Source of the DNA: Polaromonas sp. YR568 | Lineage (GTDB): Bacteria; Pseudomonadota; Gammaproteobacteria; Burkholderiales; Burkholderiaceae_C | Assembly (NCBI RefSeq): GCF_900116715.1 | Contig: NZ_FPBM01000013.1 | Coordinates: 34,122 to 98,121 of the forward strand | Reading direction: 5' to 3' | Length of the DNA stretch: 64,000 nt | Shown: piece by piece, positions 35,279-43,351 of the stretch | Position numbering within the stretch: position 1 is the stretch's first letter | How the letters are laid out: each line of letters begins with the position of its first letter | Made by a program: the position numbers and the translations under genes | The notes under the pieces: model-generated | What the model was told of the DNA's origin: nothing | Databases searched by the model: none | The model's input: the letters and a program-made list of their open reading frames with translations, nothing else

Positions 35279-35450
35279 GGTGGTGGGAAGAATCGTGGTC
35301 CGAGGGAAGTGCATTCTATCGACTTAGCCCGGGCCCCTGACTGACGGGGATCAAGGCATCGCAAAACAATACAGTTGCCGGCGCCGGACGGCGTCCTGCG
35401 TTTGGAGGAGGCCGGGGGATGCCCGGCCTACCCCGGCCTACAATTGGAGG

Positions 35451-36842
35451 ATGAGCTCTTCCAACCCGTTTTCCACCATCAACGCCCTGTCCCCGCTGGA
35501 CGGCCGCTACGCCGCCAAACTCAGCCATTTGCGCCCCCTGATGTCCGAGCAGGGCTATATGCACCGCCGCGTCCAGGTGGAAGTGGCGTGGTTTATCGCA
35601 CTTTCCGACGCCAAATTCGCCGAATTCAAGCCGCTGAGCCCTGGCGCCCGTACTTATTTGCTGGGCCTGGTCAAGAATTTCTCTGAAACCGACGCCGCGG
35701 CCATCAAGGAAATCGAAAAAACCACCAACCACGACGTCAAAGCCGTCGAATACTGGATCAAATCCAAATTCGAAGCCCGGCCGGAGCTCAAGGGCGCCAG
35801 CGAATTCGTGCACTTTGCCTGCACCAGCGAAGACATCAACAACACCAGCCACGCGCTGCAGCTCAAAAGCGGCCGCGATCTGGTCGTGCTGCCGGCACTC
35901 GACAAAGTCATCACCCAGCTGCGCGACATGGCCCACGTGTATGCCGACCAGCCCATGCTCAGCCGCACGCACGGCCAGACCGCCAGCCCGACCACCGTCG
36001 GCAAGGAGCTGGCCAACGTGGTGGTGCGCCTGGCCGCCGCGCGCGAAAAGATTGCGGCCGTCAAGCTGATGGGCAAGATGAACGGCGCCGTGGGCAACTT
36101 CAACGCCCACCTTTCGGCCTGGCCCGACTTCGATTGGGAAGCCTTCAGCCGCAATGTGATCGAAACACCCGAGCCGCTGGGCCTGGGCCTGACTTTCCAG
36201 CCCTACAGCATCCAGATCGAGCCGCACGACTACATGGCCGAGCTGTTCGACGCCGTGGCGCGTGCCAACACCATCCTGATCGACCTGGCCCGCGATATCT
36301 GGGGCTACGTGAGCGTGGGTTACTTCAAGCAGCGCCTGAAGGAAGGCGAGATCGGCTCTTCGACCATGCCGCACAAGGTCAACCCGATCGACTTTGAAAA
36401 CGCCGAAGGCAACCTGGGCCTGGCCAATGCGCTGCTGCGCCACCTGAGCGAAAAACTGCCGATCTCGCGCTGGCAGCGCGACCTGACCGACTCGACCGTG
36501 CTGCGCAACATGGGCGTGGCGCTGGGTTATGCCGTGCTGGCCTACAACTCCCTGGGCACCGGGCTGAACAAGCTCGAGCTCAACCGTGAAGCGCTGGACG
36601 GCGATCTCGATTCGTCATGGGAAGTGCTGGCCGAGCCGATCCAGACCGTGATGCGCCGCTACGGCGTGCAGGGCGCGTATGAAAAGCTCAAGGAAGTCAC
36701 GCGCGGCAAAACCGTGAAGGCCGAAGATCTGCATGCGCTGATCCGCTCGCTGGAAATTCCTGAAGCCGAGAAAGAGCGCCTGCTGAAAATGACGCCGGGC
36801 AGCTACACCGGCAAGGCGGCAGAGCTCGCGAAACGCGTCTAG
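35451..36842 (+). CDS. purB: Adenylosuccinate lyase
   Basis: A 463-residue purine enzyme that cleaves SAICAR and adenylosuccinate to release fumarate. It is of the E. coli PurB type: NALSPLDGRYA at the start, HFACTSEDINNTSHAL, SRTHGQTASPTTVGKE and the superfamily signature GSSTMPHKVNPIDFENAEGN. Length matches. Its TAG stop is shared on a CTAG palindrome with the convergent DUF2007 gene. Confidence 0.97.
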   Translation: MSSSNPFSTINALSPLDGRYAAKLSHLRPLMSEQGYMHRRVQVEVAWFIALSDAKFAEFKPLSPGARTYLLGLVKNFSETDAAAIKEIEKTTNHDVKAVEYWIKSKFEARPELKGASEFVHFACTSEDINNTSHALQLKSGRDLVVLPALDKVITQLRDMAHVYADQPMLSRTHGQTASPTTVGKELANVVVRLAAAREKIAAVKLMGKMNGAVGNFNAHLSAWPDFDWEAFSRNVIETPEPLGLGLTFQPYSIQIEPHDYMAELFDAVARANTILIDLARDIWGYVSVGYFKQRLKEGEIGSSTMPHKVNPIDFENAEGNLGLANALLRHLSEKLPISRWQRDLTDSTVLRNMGVALGYAVLAYNSLGTGLNKLELNREALDGDLDSSWEVLAEPIQTVMRRYGVQGAYEKLKEVTRGKTVKAEDLHALIRSLEIPEAEKERLLKMTPGSYTGKAAELAKRV

Positions 36843-37159
36843 GCGCTTGCGCCAGGCGCTGTTGGCATCGCGGCGCCGCACTGCCAGCATTGCTCAAAAC
36901 CACCCTCGACCACTTCACCGCAGCTGCACAGCCAGCGGCGCTGTGGCATGTTCTGCAGGCTGTGCAGCAGCTCGCGGGCCTGGGGTTCGTCTTCTTTGTG
37001 GGTGAGCCAGACTTCGGGCTGGCATTGGTCGGGCGGGAGCTCTCCGGCCACGCTGCCCAGAAAGTAGCGCTGCACACTGGCTGCAAAGCCGGCCTGCTGC
37101 AGGGCGTCGGCCCACAGGGCGGCGATGGCGATATTGGGGGCGCGGGTCAGCCTGATCAT
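36839..37159 (-). CDS. DUF2007-type small protein with C-terminal zinc ribbon
   Basis: A 106-residue protein. The N-terminal part (about 1-75) is DUF2007-like (LTRAPNIAIAALWADALQQAGFAASVQRYFLGSVAGELP, then VWLTHKEDEPQARELL), a fold related to PII-like signalling proteins. The C-terminal 30 residues form a Cys4 zinc ribbon (WLCSCGEVVEGGFEQCWQCGAA). It overlaps the purB stop by 4 bases on the opposite strand. Its function is unknown. Confidence 0.8.
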   Translation of the reverse strand: MIRLTRAPNIAIAALWADALQQAGFAASVQRYFLGSVAGELPPDQCQPEVWLTHKEDEPQARELLHSLQNMPQRRWLCSCGEVVEGGFEQCWQCGAAMPTAPGASA

Positions 37160-37254
37160 GACTCAGTGTAGCCCTTGCCCTGACATGGCGCTACCAAATT
37201 GATAGCTGCCTGCGTTCATCCTTATTGGGCTGAATGCCAAAAAGGGCTGCGATT

Positions 37255-37692
37255 TCAGTTGGACTCGTCCGCAGGGGCCGGACTTTTGTTTTCCAGCGCC
37301 CGGTCGGCATAACGGCCGAAGCGCCAGGCCGTGGCCTCCTGTGTGATGCGCCGCCAGGTGGCACGCTTTTCACCCGGGCTCATTTCGGGCCAGTGCTGCA
37401 CTTCGTCAAAGCTGCGGCCGCAACCCTTGCACAGCGCGTCGCCCTGGCTGGTGGAGCAGATGGCGATGCAGGGTGTGTCGGCCGTGGTGTCGTACCAGGC
37501 GCGCCAGGCGGCCAGCGCCTTGGGCGGGAAGGTCTTCTCGTCGGCCTCGTCCTCATGGTAAAAAATCAGAAGCGCATACACCTCCGCCAGCGCGCGCAGC
37601 TCGGGCGCCAGCGTGATGCCGTCGGGCGACGGCTTTTTCTCGCGCCAGTAATTGATGGCGGCTTCGATGTCGGTGATATGGATGCCGGGCAT
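37255..37692 (-). CDS. DUF3717-DUF1289 fusion protein
   Basis: A 145-residue cytoplasmic protein. Residues 1-70 match DUF3717 (ITDIEAAINYWREKKPSPDG, then ELRALAEVYALLIFY). Residues about 73-125 form DUF1289, a small Cys4 metal-binding module (PCIAICSTSQGDALCKGCGRSFDEVQHWPEMSPGEKRATW). The fusion is common in Burkholderiales; neither domain has a proven role. It is a separate unit with 95 bases to the DUF2007 gene. Confidence 0.85.
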   Translation of the reverse strand: MPGIHITDIEAAINYWREKKPSPDGITLAPELRALAEVYALLIFYHEDEADEKTFPPKALAAWRAWYDTTADTPCIAICSTSQGDALCKGCGRSFDEVQHWPEMSPGEKRATWRRITQEATAWRFGRYADRALENKSPAPADESN

Positions 37693-37840
37693 GGGGACGA
37701 TCAGGTAGCGAAGAGGTGGTTGGCCCCCCGCCTAAGCAGGGAACGCGAAGCTGTAAAGCCGGGCTGTTCATTATCGGGCAGACGGCAAAAACGCTCTTTT
37801 GGCGCGGTTTTTGGGGGAAACCGACAAGGTAACGGGAGGT

Positions 37841-39547
37841 TTAGCGCGCTTTGGCGGCCAGGCCCCACACGACCAGCGCCCCGCACCCGAGCAGCCCCAC
37901 CCATTTGGCCAGCGCGGCCGCCGTCATCGCCAGCCCCAGCACGGGCTCCACCCCGGCCAGCAGGGGCCAGGGGAAGGCCGACACCAAGGCCAGCGTGAAC
38001 AGGTTTTCCAGCACATCGCCGCCCACGGCCAGCGTGGCGGCCAGCCCCAGCAGGTTGAGCAAGGCGGGTGGCCGGTGGCTGGCGCGCCGCAGGCGCACGA
38101 TGTGGGCAAAAGCCCAGGTCACGGCGCGAGCCAGCAGGAAAGCGTAGGCCGCAATCAGGCCGAAATCGGCCCAGATAGCGCCCGCCACGCGGCCTGGCGG
38201 CTGCGGCAGGGTTGCCAGCGGCCAGGCCATGGAAAACACCCATTCCAGCTGCCAGCGGGCCAGCGCAAGGTTGGCGGCTGCTGCCTGCCCGGCCTGGCCC
38301 ACCCCCTGGCCCAGCGCCAGCAGGCACTCCCACAGCGTCATGCGGGCCGGCACGATCGTGCCTTGCAGCAGGCCGCCGGCGAGCAGCCAGAATGCCGCGG
38401 CCAGGGCCAGCGCCACCAGCAGCCCGCCAAGCGGCCGGCGCCGGGCCCAGACGGTGTCGGCGGGAAACGACAGGCCGAAGGCCGCCACCGAGGGGTGCTC
38501 CACCGGTACGACTTCCTGCGGCTCGCCCGCGTCCAGTACAACGTGCGGATTGCGCTGTTGCAGGCCGGCCAGGGCCCACCAGGCTGTTGACCAGGTTTCG
38601 CTATGGACCTGGGGCTGCGGCGGCTGAATCCCGGATGGCGGCTCCAGTGCGCCCAACACGGCCTGTGTGTCGATCTGGCCCGCAGCGTCCAGCAGGCCGG
38701 CGCGCAGGCGCAGCTGGCAGTTCACCCCCTCCTGCAACATCCAGAGCAAAGCCTCCTGCGACAGGCGCGCCTCGGACCGCGCATAACCACCTCCCACATC
38801 GCAGTGAGCGCCCGCAAACCACTGCTGGGCAATGCTCTGGCCCGTGGCGATGTAGTTGTGTGTGGGGTCGATGTAATAGGGGCGTGGTTCGAAGGAGCGG
38901 CGGTATTCGTCCAGCGCCAGGGCCTGCCGCACGTGGTGAAAGCGCTTGCCGACAATGGTCGGTGAGGCTGTGATGGTGCGGCTGAGCAGAGGTGCTCCGA
39001 CCGACGAGACCGTGTCCCACACGCCGACAAACCAGACGGGCGTGGCGCGCGTCTGGTCAGACGTAAAGAGCCGGCTGATCTGGTCGCGGATGGCGGTGTA
39101 TCTTTTGCCGCCGCGTTCACGGTTGGAAAAATAGACGTGCAGCAGGGTAGGCACCAGGCCTTCCATTTCGGGCCGCAGCAGGCCGAATTGCGTCACCAGC
39201 CCGCCTATGCTGCGCGCGGTGAAGGCGCCGCGCGAAAACCCGAAGAGGAAAATCTGGTCACCGGGCTGGTAGTGCCGCATGAGGAAGAGATAAGCCTCGG
39301 CAATATTTTCATACACGCCCTTGCCAAAAGCCAGGCCATGCAGGCGCTCGAAGATGCGGCTCAGGTTGTCGGTCAGCGACGCGCCGGGCAGTTCGCCCGG
39401 ATTGCCCACGCCCGGGTCGTAATACAGCAACTGGCTGTTGGCGTCGGGCGCCAGCAGGTCGCAGAGTTTGGTGACGTTGGTGTCCCTGGCGCCGCCGGTG
39501 AGGTTGTTGTTGGTGCCGTCGCAGCAGATGATCAGTTGCCTGCTCAT
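37841..39547 (-). CDS. DUF2235 alpha/beta-hydrolase with C-terminal membrane domain (Tle1-like)
   Basis: A 568-residue protein. The N-terminal half (about 1-290) is DUF2235, a predicted phospholipase domain: CCDGTNNN, the nucleophile Ser105 in FLFGFSRGAFTARS, Asp178 in GVWDTVSSVG and His248 in GAHCDVGGGY make a full catalytic triad. The C-terminal half has about six hydrophobic helices (LLVALALAAAFWLLAGG onward). Tle1-type type VI effectors share the hydrolase domain, but no vgrG, PAAR, adaptor or immunity gene stands nearby, so a resident membrane lipase is equally likely. The ATG at 39547 begins at the domain; a longer upstream frame is discarded. Confidence 0.82.
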   Translation of the reverse strand: MSRQLIICCDGTNNNLTGGARDTNVTKLCDLLAPDANSQLLYYDPGVGNPGELPGASLTDNLSRIFERLHGLAFGKGVYENIAEAYLFLMRHYQPGDQIFLFGFSRGAFTARSIGGLVTQFGLLRPEMEGLVPTLLHVYFSNRERGGKRYTAIRDQISRLFTSDQTRATPVWFVGVWDTVSSVGAPLLSRTITASPTIVGKRFHHVRQALALDEYRRSFEPRPYYIDPTHNYIATGQSIAQQWFAGAHCDVGGGYARSEARLSQEALLWMLQEGVNCQLRLRAGLLDAAGQIDTQAVLGALEPPSGIQPPQPQVHSETWSTAWWALAGLQQRNPHVVLDAGEPQEVVPVEHPSVAAFGLSFPADTVWARRRPLGGLLVALALAAAFWLLAGGLLQGTIVPARMTLWECLLALGQGVGQAGQAAAANLALARWQLEWVFSMAWPLATLPQPPGRVAGAIWADFGLIAAYAFLLARAVTWAFAHIVRLRRASHRPPALLNLLGLAATLAVGGDVLENLFTLALVSAFPWPLLAGVEPVLGLAMTAAALAKWVGLLGCGALVVWGLAAKAR

Positions 39548-39731
39548 GGAAAGTACTCCTTCGCTTGTGGCCGGGGTCTTGAACTGAGGAACCTTAAGCT
39601 TCGCGCATGCGGGTGTCATCCCTAATATGGCGGAGGTGCGGGGCGTACGGGCCGGGCGCAACGAACGGCAAACCCGCCCCGGCGAGGCTCCCGATTTGCA
39701 AAAAATCCTTTTTTCATGTCAAATATGCAGA

Positions 39732-39900
39732 CGAAGGGGAGTAACTCCCTCGTTTTGCTGCAATATACGAAAACAGACACCACAGCAAAATCGCTAACAA
39801 CAAGTCGTCATTCCGAAGTTCACACTTCCGGCTTGTTGGTCATGCAGCGACACTGCATGTCGAGCCAGACCTTCGATTGAAACCTGAACAGGTTTGATCG
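39732..39900 (+). ncRNA. yybP-ykoY (Mn2+) riboswitch candidate upstream of terC
   Basis: The leader of terC carries the hallmark AAGGGGAGTAAC at 39735-39746. It is closed by a P1 helix CGAAGG (39732-39737) with CCTTCG (39870-39875), the latter within the GACCTTCG typical of the 3' edge of this class. A GGTCATGCAG-like second metal-binding loop lies near 39837. A stable hairpin follows at 39874-39900 (CGAT..AAACCT / AGGTTT..ATCG). Known yybP-ykoY RNAs bind Mn2+ and sit upstream of terC/alx, mntP and P-type ATPases, which fits the downstream gene. Identification is by eye. Confidence 0.8.
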
Positions 39901-39946
39901 AGGCGTTCGCGGCGTAAATTACAGACCCGAACCACTCACAGGCCTA

Positions 39947-39988
39947 TTCCGGTTTCACGAAGCCGGAAATCCGCGCGTACGGATTTCC
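39947..39988 (+). promoter_or_regulatory. Mutually exclusive hairpins: probable riboswitch expression platform
   Basis: TTCCGG (39947-39952) pairs with CCGGAA (39963-39968). GGAAATCCG (39965-39973) pairs perfectly over 9 bases with CGGATTTCC (39980-39988). The two stems share 39965-39968 and cannot coexist, as in an on/off platform. No T tract follows and the terC ribosome-binding site (GGAG, 40006-40009) is 18 bases downstream, so translational control is more likely than termination. Confidence 0.6.
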
Positions 39989-40016
39989 ACGTCGAAACTT
40001 GATATGGAGTGTGAAC

Positions 40017-40739
40017 TTGGAACTATTTACCGCCCCCTGGTGGTCCGCCCTGCTGGCGATCATCCTCATCGACCTGGTGCTGGCCGGCGACAACGCGATC
40101 GTGATCGCGCTGGCCGCCCGCAACCTGCCACCCACCTTGCAGAAAAAAGCCATTGTCTGGGGGACAGTCGGCGCCATCGTGGTCCGCTCCGCGATGACGG
40201 TCGGCGTGGTCTGGCTGCTGAAGATTCCGGGCCTGATGCTCGTCGGCGGCCTGGGGCTGCTGTGGATCGCCTACAAGCTGCTCGCCGACCAGGGCGACAA
40301 AGATCACGATGGCCCCGTGGCCAGCACTTTCTGGGGCGCGATGAAGACCATCGTCGTGGCCGACGCCCTGATGGGCGTTGACAACGTCCTGGGTGTGGCC
40401 GGTGCCGCGCACGGCTCGTTCGACCTGGTGGTCATCGGCCTGCTGGTGAGCATCCCCATTGTGGTGTTCGGCAGCACGATGGTGCTCAAGCTGGTGGAAC
40501 GTTTTCCCATCATCATCAACCTGGGCGCCGCCGTCCTGGCCTTCACCGCCGCCAAGATGATCGTGAGCGAACAACTGCTGGACCCGATCTACGGCGGCCC
40601 AGGCAACACGCCCTCCGAGAACATCCAAATCGCCGCGCAATGGGCAACCTACGCACTCGCAGTGGCAGGTGTTCTGGGCGGCGGCTGGCTAGCCACCCGG
40701 CGCTCCAAATCTTCCAACCCCAACCTTATTCCTCACTGA
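40017..40739 (+). CDS. TerC/Alx family integral membrane protein (Mn2+ homeostasis)
   Basis: A 240-residue protein with about seven TM helices. The family motifs are DLVLAGDNAIVIALAARNLP (Asp25, Asn26) and ADALMGVDNVLGVAGAAHG (second Asp-Asn), which contribute the metal site in the middle of the membrane. TerC/Alx proteins export Mn2+ and support metalation of exoenzymes. The TTG at 40017 is chosen because GGAG stands 7 bases before it and homology starts with ELFTAPWW; a GTG at 40011 would place the Shine-Dalgarno too close. It is preceded by the riboswitch described above. Confidence 0.93.
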   Translation: MELFTAPWWSALLAIILIDLVLAGDNAIVIALAARNLPPTLQKKAIVWGTVGAIVVRSAMTVGVVWLLKIPGLMLVGGLGLLWIAYKLLADQGDKDHDGPVASTFWGAMKTIVVADALMGVDNVLGVAGAAHGSFDLVVIGLLVSIPIVVFGSTMVLKLVERFPIIINLGAAVLAFTAAKMIVSEQLLDPIYGGPGNTPSENIQIAAQWATYALAVAGVLGGGWLATRRSKSSNPNLIPH

Positions 40740-40823
40740 AACCCAGCAATCCCCGGGGGGCTTATGCCCCTCTTGTTTAGCAACCAGCAAGCTCTAAAAC
40801 CACGACAACTCAAGGAGAACTTT

Positions 40824-41273
40824 ATGGACAACATCATTGTGTACATTGACGATGCAGCTTATGCCATGCAGATGCTGCAACCCATGCTGCCCGCCGGCGG
40901 ACAGCGCAACCCCACCCGCTGGATCGTGGTCGGCTGCGCACCGCGCGTGACGCACCGCGTCAGCAAGTGGGTTACACACAGTGCCCGGGAAAGCTGGCGC
41001 GGCAAGTGGGCCGAGAAGGTTTTTGCCCAGCTGACGCCTTTGCTCGACAAGGAAGGCGACACGGTATTGACCCAGCTGGCGCAAACCACGCTGATCACCC
41101 AGACCGAGTCCCTCATCAAGCAATATGGCGTTGCCCGCGTGCTGGACGCCCGCCGGCCGAAATTTGGCCAGGACATGCAACCCGTCACGGCAGCGCAAGC
41201 TCAGGAAACCCACGGGGTTCTGGGCTACGCCACTGCGCTGGCCAGCGCCGGGCTGCTTGTAGCGACGGACTGA
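40824..41273 (+). CDS. Hypothetical protein downstream of terC
   Basis: A 149-residue soluble protein. The ATG at 40824 has AAGGAG 7 bases upstream and an A-T rich start. It begins with MDNIIVYIDDAAYAMQMLQPM, followed by a basic segment (THRVSKWVTHSARESWRGKWAEKVF) and ends with a Gly/Ala-rich stretch. The opening beta-alpha pattern looks like a universal-stress-type or Rossmann-like fold, but no nucleotide motif is clear. It lies 84 bases after terC, before the terminator at 41303, so it is likely co-transcribed under the riboswitch. Confidence 0.75.
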   Translation: MDNIIVYIDDAAYAMQMLQPMLPAGGQRNPTRWIVVGCAPRVTHRVSKWVTHSARESWRGKWAEKVFAQLTPLLDKEGDTVLTQLAQTTLITQTESLIKQYGVARVLDARRPKFGQDMQPVTAAQAQETHGVLGYATALASAGLLVATD

Positions 41274-41302
41274 CCGCCCCGCGCGCTTGCTGCTTGTCAT
41301 GC

Positions 41303-41327
41303 ACAGCCCCCGCAAGGGGGCTGTTTT
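41303..41327 (+). terminator. Rho-independent terminator of the terC unit
   Basis: A 9-base perfect stem ACAGCCCCC/GGGGGCTGT with a GCAA tetraloop, followed by TTTA. It is 30 bases after the stop of the hypothetical gene and ends the terC transcription unit on the plus strand. Confidence 0.88.
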
Positions 41328-41392
41328 ATTTGGGGCGTGGCAAAGCCTGCTGCGCACCCTTGTTGGCGGTGTTCCGGTGGTATTCTTTGGCC

Positions 41393-41746
41393 ATGAAACT
41401 CATCCTCAAATGGCTTCTCAGTGCGGCCGCCTTGCTGGCGGTGGCTTATCTTTATTCAGGCGTGACGGTGAGCAGCTTCACCGGCGCGCTGATCGCGGCG
41501 GCCGTGCTGGGCGCGCTCAACCTGGTAGTACGGCCCATCCTGGTGTTGCTGACGCTCCCGGTGACGCTGGTGACGCTGGGGCTCTTCCTCTTCGTCGTCA
41601 ACGCACTGATGTTTTGGGCCGCAGCCAGTCTGGTCAGCGGACTCAATGTCGCAGGGTTTGGCGCCGCGTTGATCGGTTCGTTGATTTACTCGGTGCTGCA
41701 GCTAGCGATCGAGTTTGTCCTGGAGCGCCTGTTCCTTAACAAGTGA
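41393..41746 (+). CDS. Four-TM membrane protein, phage_holin_4_2/YvlD family
   Basis: A 117-residue protein with four TM helices and the family motif LGALNLVVRPILVLLTLPVTLVTLGLFLFVVNALMFW. This DUF (Mycobacterial-type holin superfamily by name) is widespread in chromosomes with no phage nearby, and its function is unknown. Its 3' end overlaps the convergent M48 protease gene by 45 bases. It is not evidence of a prophage. Confidence 0.88.
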   Translation: MKLILKWLLSAAALLAVAYLYSGVTVSSFTGALIAAAVLGALNLVVRPILVLLTLPVTLVTLGLFLFVVNALMFWAAASLVSGLNVAGFGAALIGSLIYSVLQLAIEFVLERLFLNK

Positions 41747-43351
41747 CTCTATCTGGCGGGTTCGCGTGTCGAGGATAGAGCCCTCCACATAATCCGCACC
41801 GCTGGGGTTGCTGCGCATCAGGCCTTGCGCGGCCTTGAAACGGTCCAGCGCCGCCGAATAGTCCAGCTGGGCCGCCCGGCTTTCCGCATCCGCACGAACC
41901 GCGCGGATGTTCTGGTTCTGCCGGCCATACGCAGTCGCCAGCAACTGCCAGGCCATCGCATCTTTGGGGTGGAGCGCCACCCAGGTCTGCAGCCTGTCTG
42001 ACACCGCCTGGACCCTGTTGGCCGCCATCAAGGCCTGCGCCTGCGTCAACACCTCCGCACGCGACGTCGCCCTGCTGATATCGGTGGAAGATGCCGCGGG
42101 AGGAACCACCCCAGCCAGGAGATCGATTTCGGTGCCCAGCAGGTCTATCGTGCCGGCGACCTGCGGAACGTCCTGGGTGCCCAGGGCCTTGAGCTGGCCC
42201 AGCAGGGTTTTCGCCACGGCAAAGTCGCGCAGTTGCGCCGCGGCAAAGGCGCCGCCATACAGCGCACCCGCGTCACGCACGTTCTCGGGCGTCGCAGGTG
42301 ACTGCAAATGCGCTAAAGAGACAGGGCGGCGCTGGGCCTCGGCCACCATGGAGCGCAGTCCATCGACACCGGGAGCGGCAAGGATGCGCGCTCGCGATGC
42401 CATCATGGCGTGCAGCAAACGGGCCTTGCCGGACTCAATCTCTTTTTCCCGCGTCGGCTTCGCGGCTTCCGCGGATACCAGCTGCACGCGCGCCTGCGCT
42501 TCGGCAATGCGTTCGGTCGTCAGCGGATGGGAGCGCAGATAAGGGAAGGAGCCGTTGTCGTTCAGGCGGGCGGCTTGCTGGAGCTTCTCAAACATCGCTG
42601 TCATGCCGCGGCTCTCGAAACCGGCATCCGTCATGACACCGAAGCCCACCCGGTCGGCTTCTCTTTCCATGTCCCTCGAAAAATTGAGCTGGTTCTGTGC
42701 GGCAACTGCCTGCCCGCCCACGATGGCAGCACTGGCGACGTCGCCGCTTTTCCCTGCCGCCAGGGCGCCAAGAAGCATGGCGGCGATCATCCAGGGCGTC
42801 TGGCGTGCCTGCTGGGTCAGCATGCGTGAGATGTGGCGCTGGGTCACGTGACTGAGTTCGTGGCCGAGTACGGCGGCCATTTCATCCGGGCTGCCCACCG
42901 CGGCAACCAGCCCCAGGTGCAGGCCGAAGTAGCCGCCGGGCAGCGCAAATGCATTGATGCTCCGGTCGCGTATCAGGAAAAGTTGCCAGGCAAACCGCTC
43001 CTCGAGCTCCGCATGCAGCTCACCGCGCGTTCTTGCGGCGGCCACCAGGGGCAGCCAGATACCCTGGACGTAATCGGCGAGCACCGGGTCATCGATATAG
43101 TCCGGATCCCGGTAAATGCTGGCGGCGATGCGGTCACCGATCCGGCGCTCGGCGGCGGCGGCCAGTTCGGAGGTTTCACCCAGCGAGGGGAGCGAGCCCG
43201 AAGTAGGACCCGCTGTGCTGGTTGTCGGCGCCTGCGCAAGCGAAAAATTCGCGGAAACCATCAGCGCCGCGATCCCCAGCGCCAAGCGGCCCAAGACAGG
43301 GCCGCGTTTTAGCCGCTTACATTCAGAATGAATCGATGGGTACAAAAGCAA
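41702..43351 (-). CDS. M48 family metalloprotease, BepA-like
   Basis: A 549-residue periplasmic zinc metalloprotease with C-terminal TPR-like repeats, the layout of BepA (YfgC). The signal peptide ends near SLAQA; the zinc motif is HELSH in AVLGHELSHVTQRHIS, with the third ligand Glu in MEREADRVGFG. BepA degrades stalled LptD and supports outer-membrane assembly. The reported start is a TTG at 43351 overlapping the upstream gene by 29 bases; a later TTG near the signal peptide is possible, so the N-terminus is uncertain. The C-terminal end overlaps the YvlD-like gene (convergent). Confidence 0.87.
   Translation of the reverse strand: MLLYPSIHSECKRLKRGPVLGRLALGIAALMVSANFSLAQAPTTSTAGPTSGSLPSLGETSELAAAAERRIGDRIAASIYRDPDYIDDPVLADYVQGIWLPLVAAARTRGELHAELEERFAWQLFLIRDRSINAFALPGGYFGLHLGLVAAVGSPDEMAAVLGHELSHVTQRHISRMLTQQARQTPWMIAAMLLGALAAGKSGDVASAAIVGGQAVAAQNQLNFSRDMEREADRVGFGVMTDAGFESRGMTAMFEKLQQAARLNDNGSFPYLRSHPLTTERIAEAQARVQLVSAEAAKPTREKEIESGKARLLHAMMASRARILAAPGVDGLRSMVAEAQRRPVSLAHLQSPATPENVRDAGALYGGAFAAAQLRDFAVAKTLLGQLKALGTQDVPQVAGTIDLLGTEIDLLAGVVPPAASSTDISRATSRAEVLTQAQALMAANRVQAVSDRLQTWVALHPKDAMAWQLLATAYGRQNQNIRAVRADAESRAAQLDYSAALDRFKAAQGLMRSNPSGADYVEGSILDTRTRQIESLVKEQALQDKLDR

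Noticed and set aside
37841..39547. Type VI secretion effector cluster
   Set aside because: Only the DUF2235 domain is present; no VgrG, PAAR, Hcp or immunity gene, so the T6SS label is not supported.
41393..41746. Prophage signal from the holin-family name
   Set aside because: The family is chromosomal and widespread; no lysin, tail, integrase or attachment site is near.
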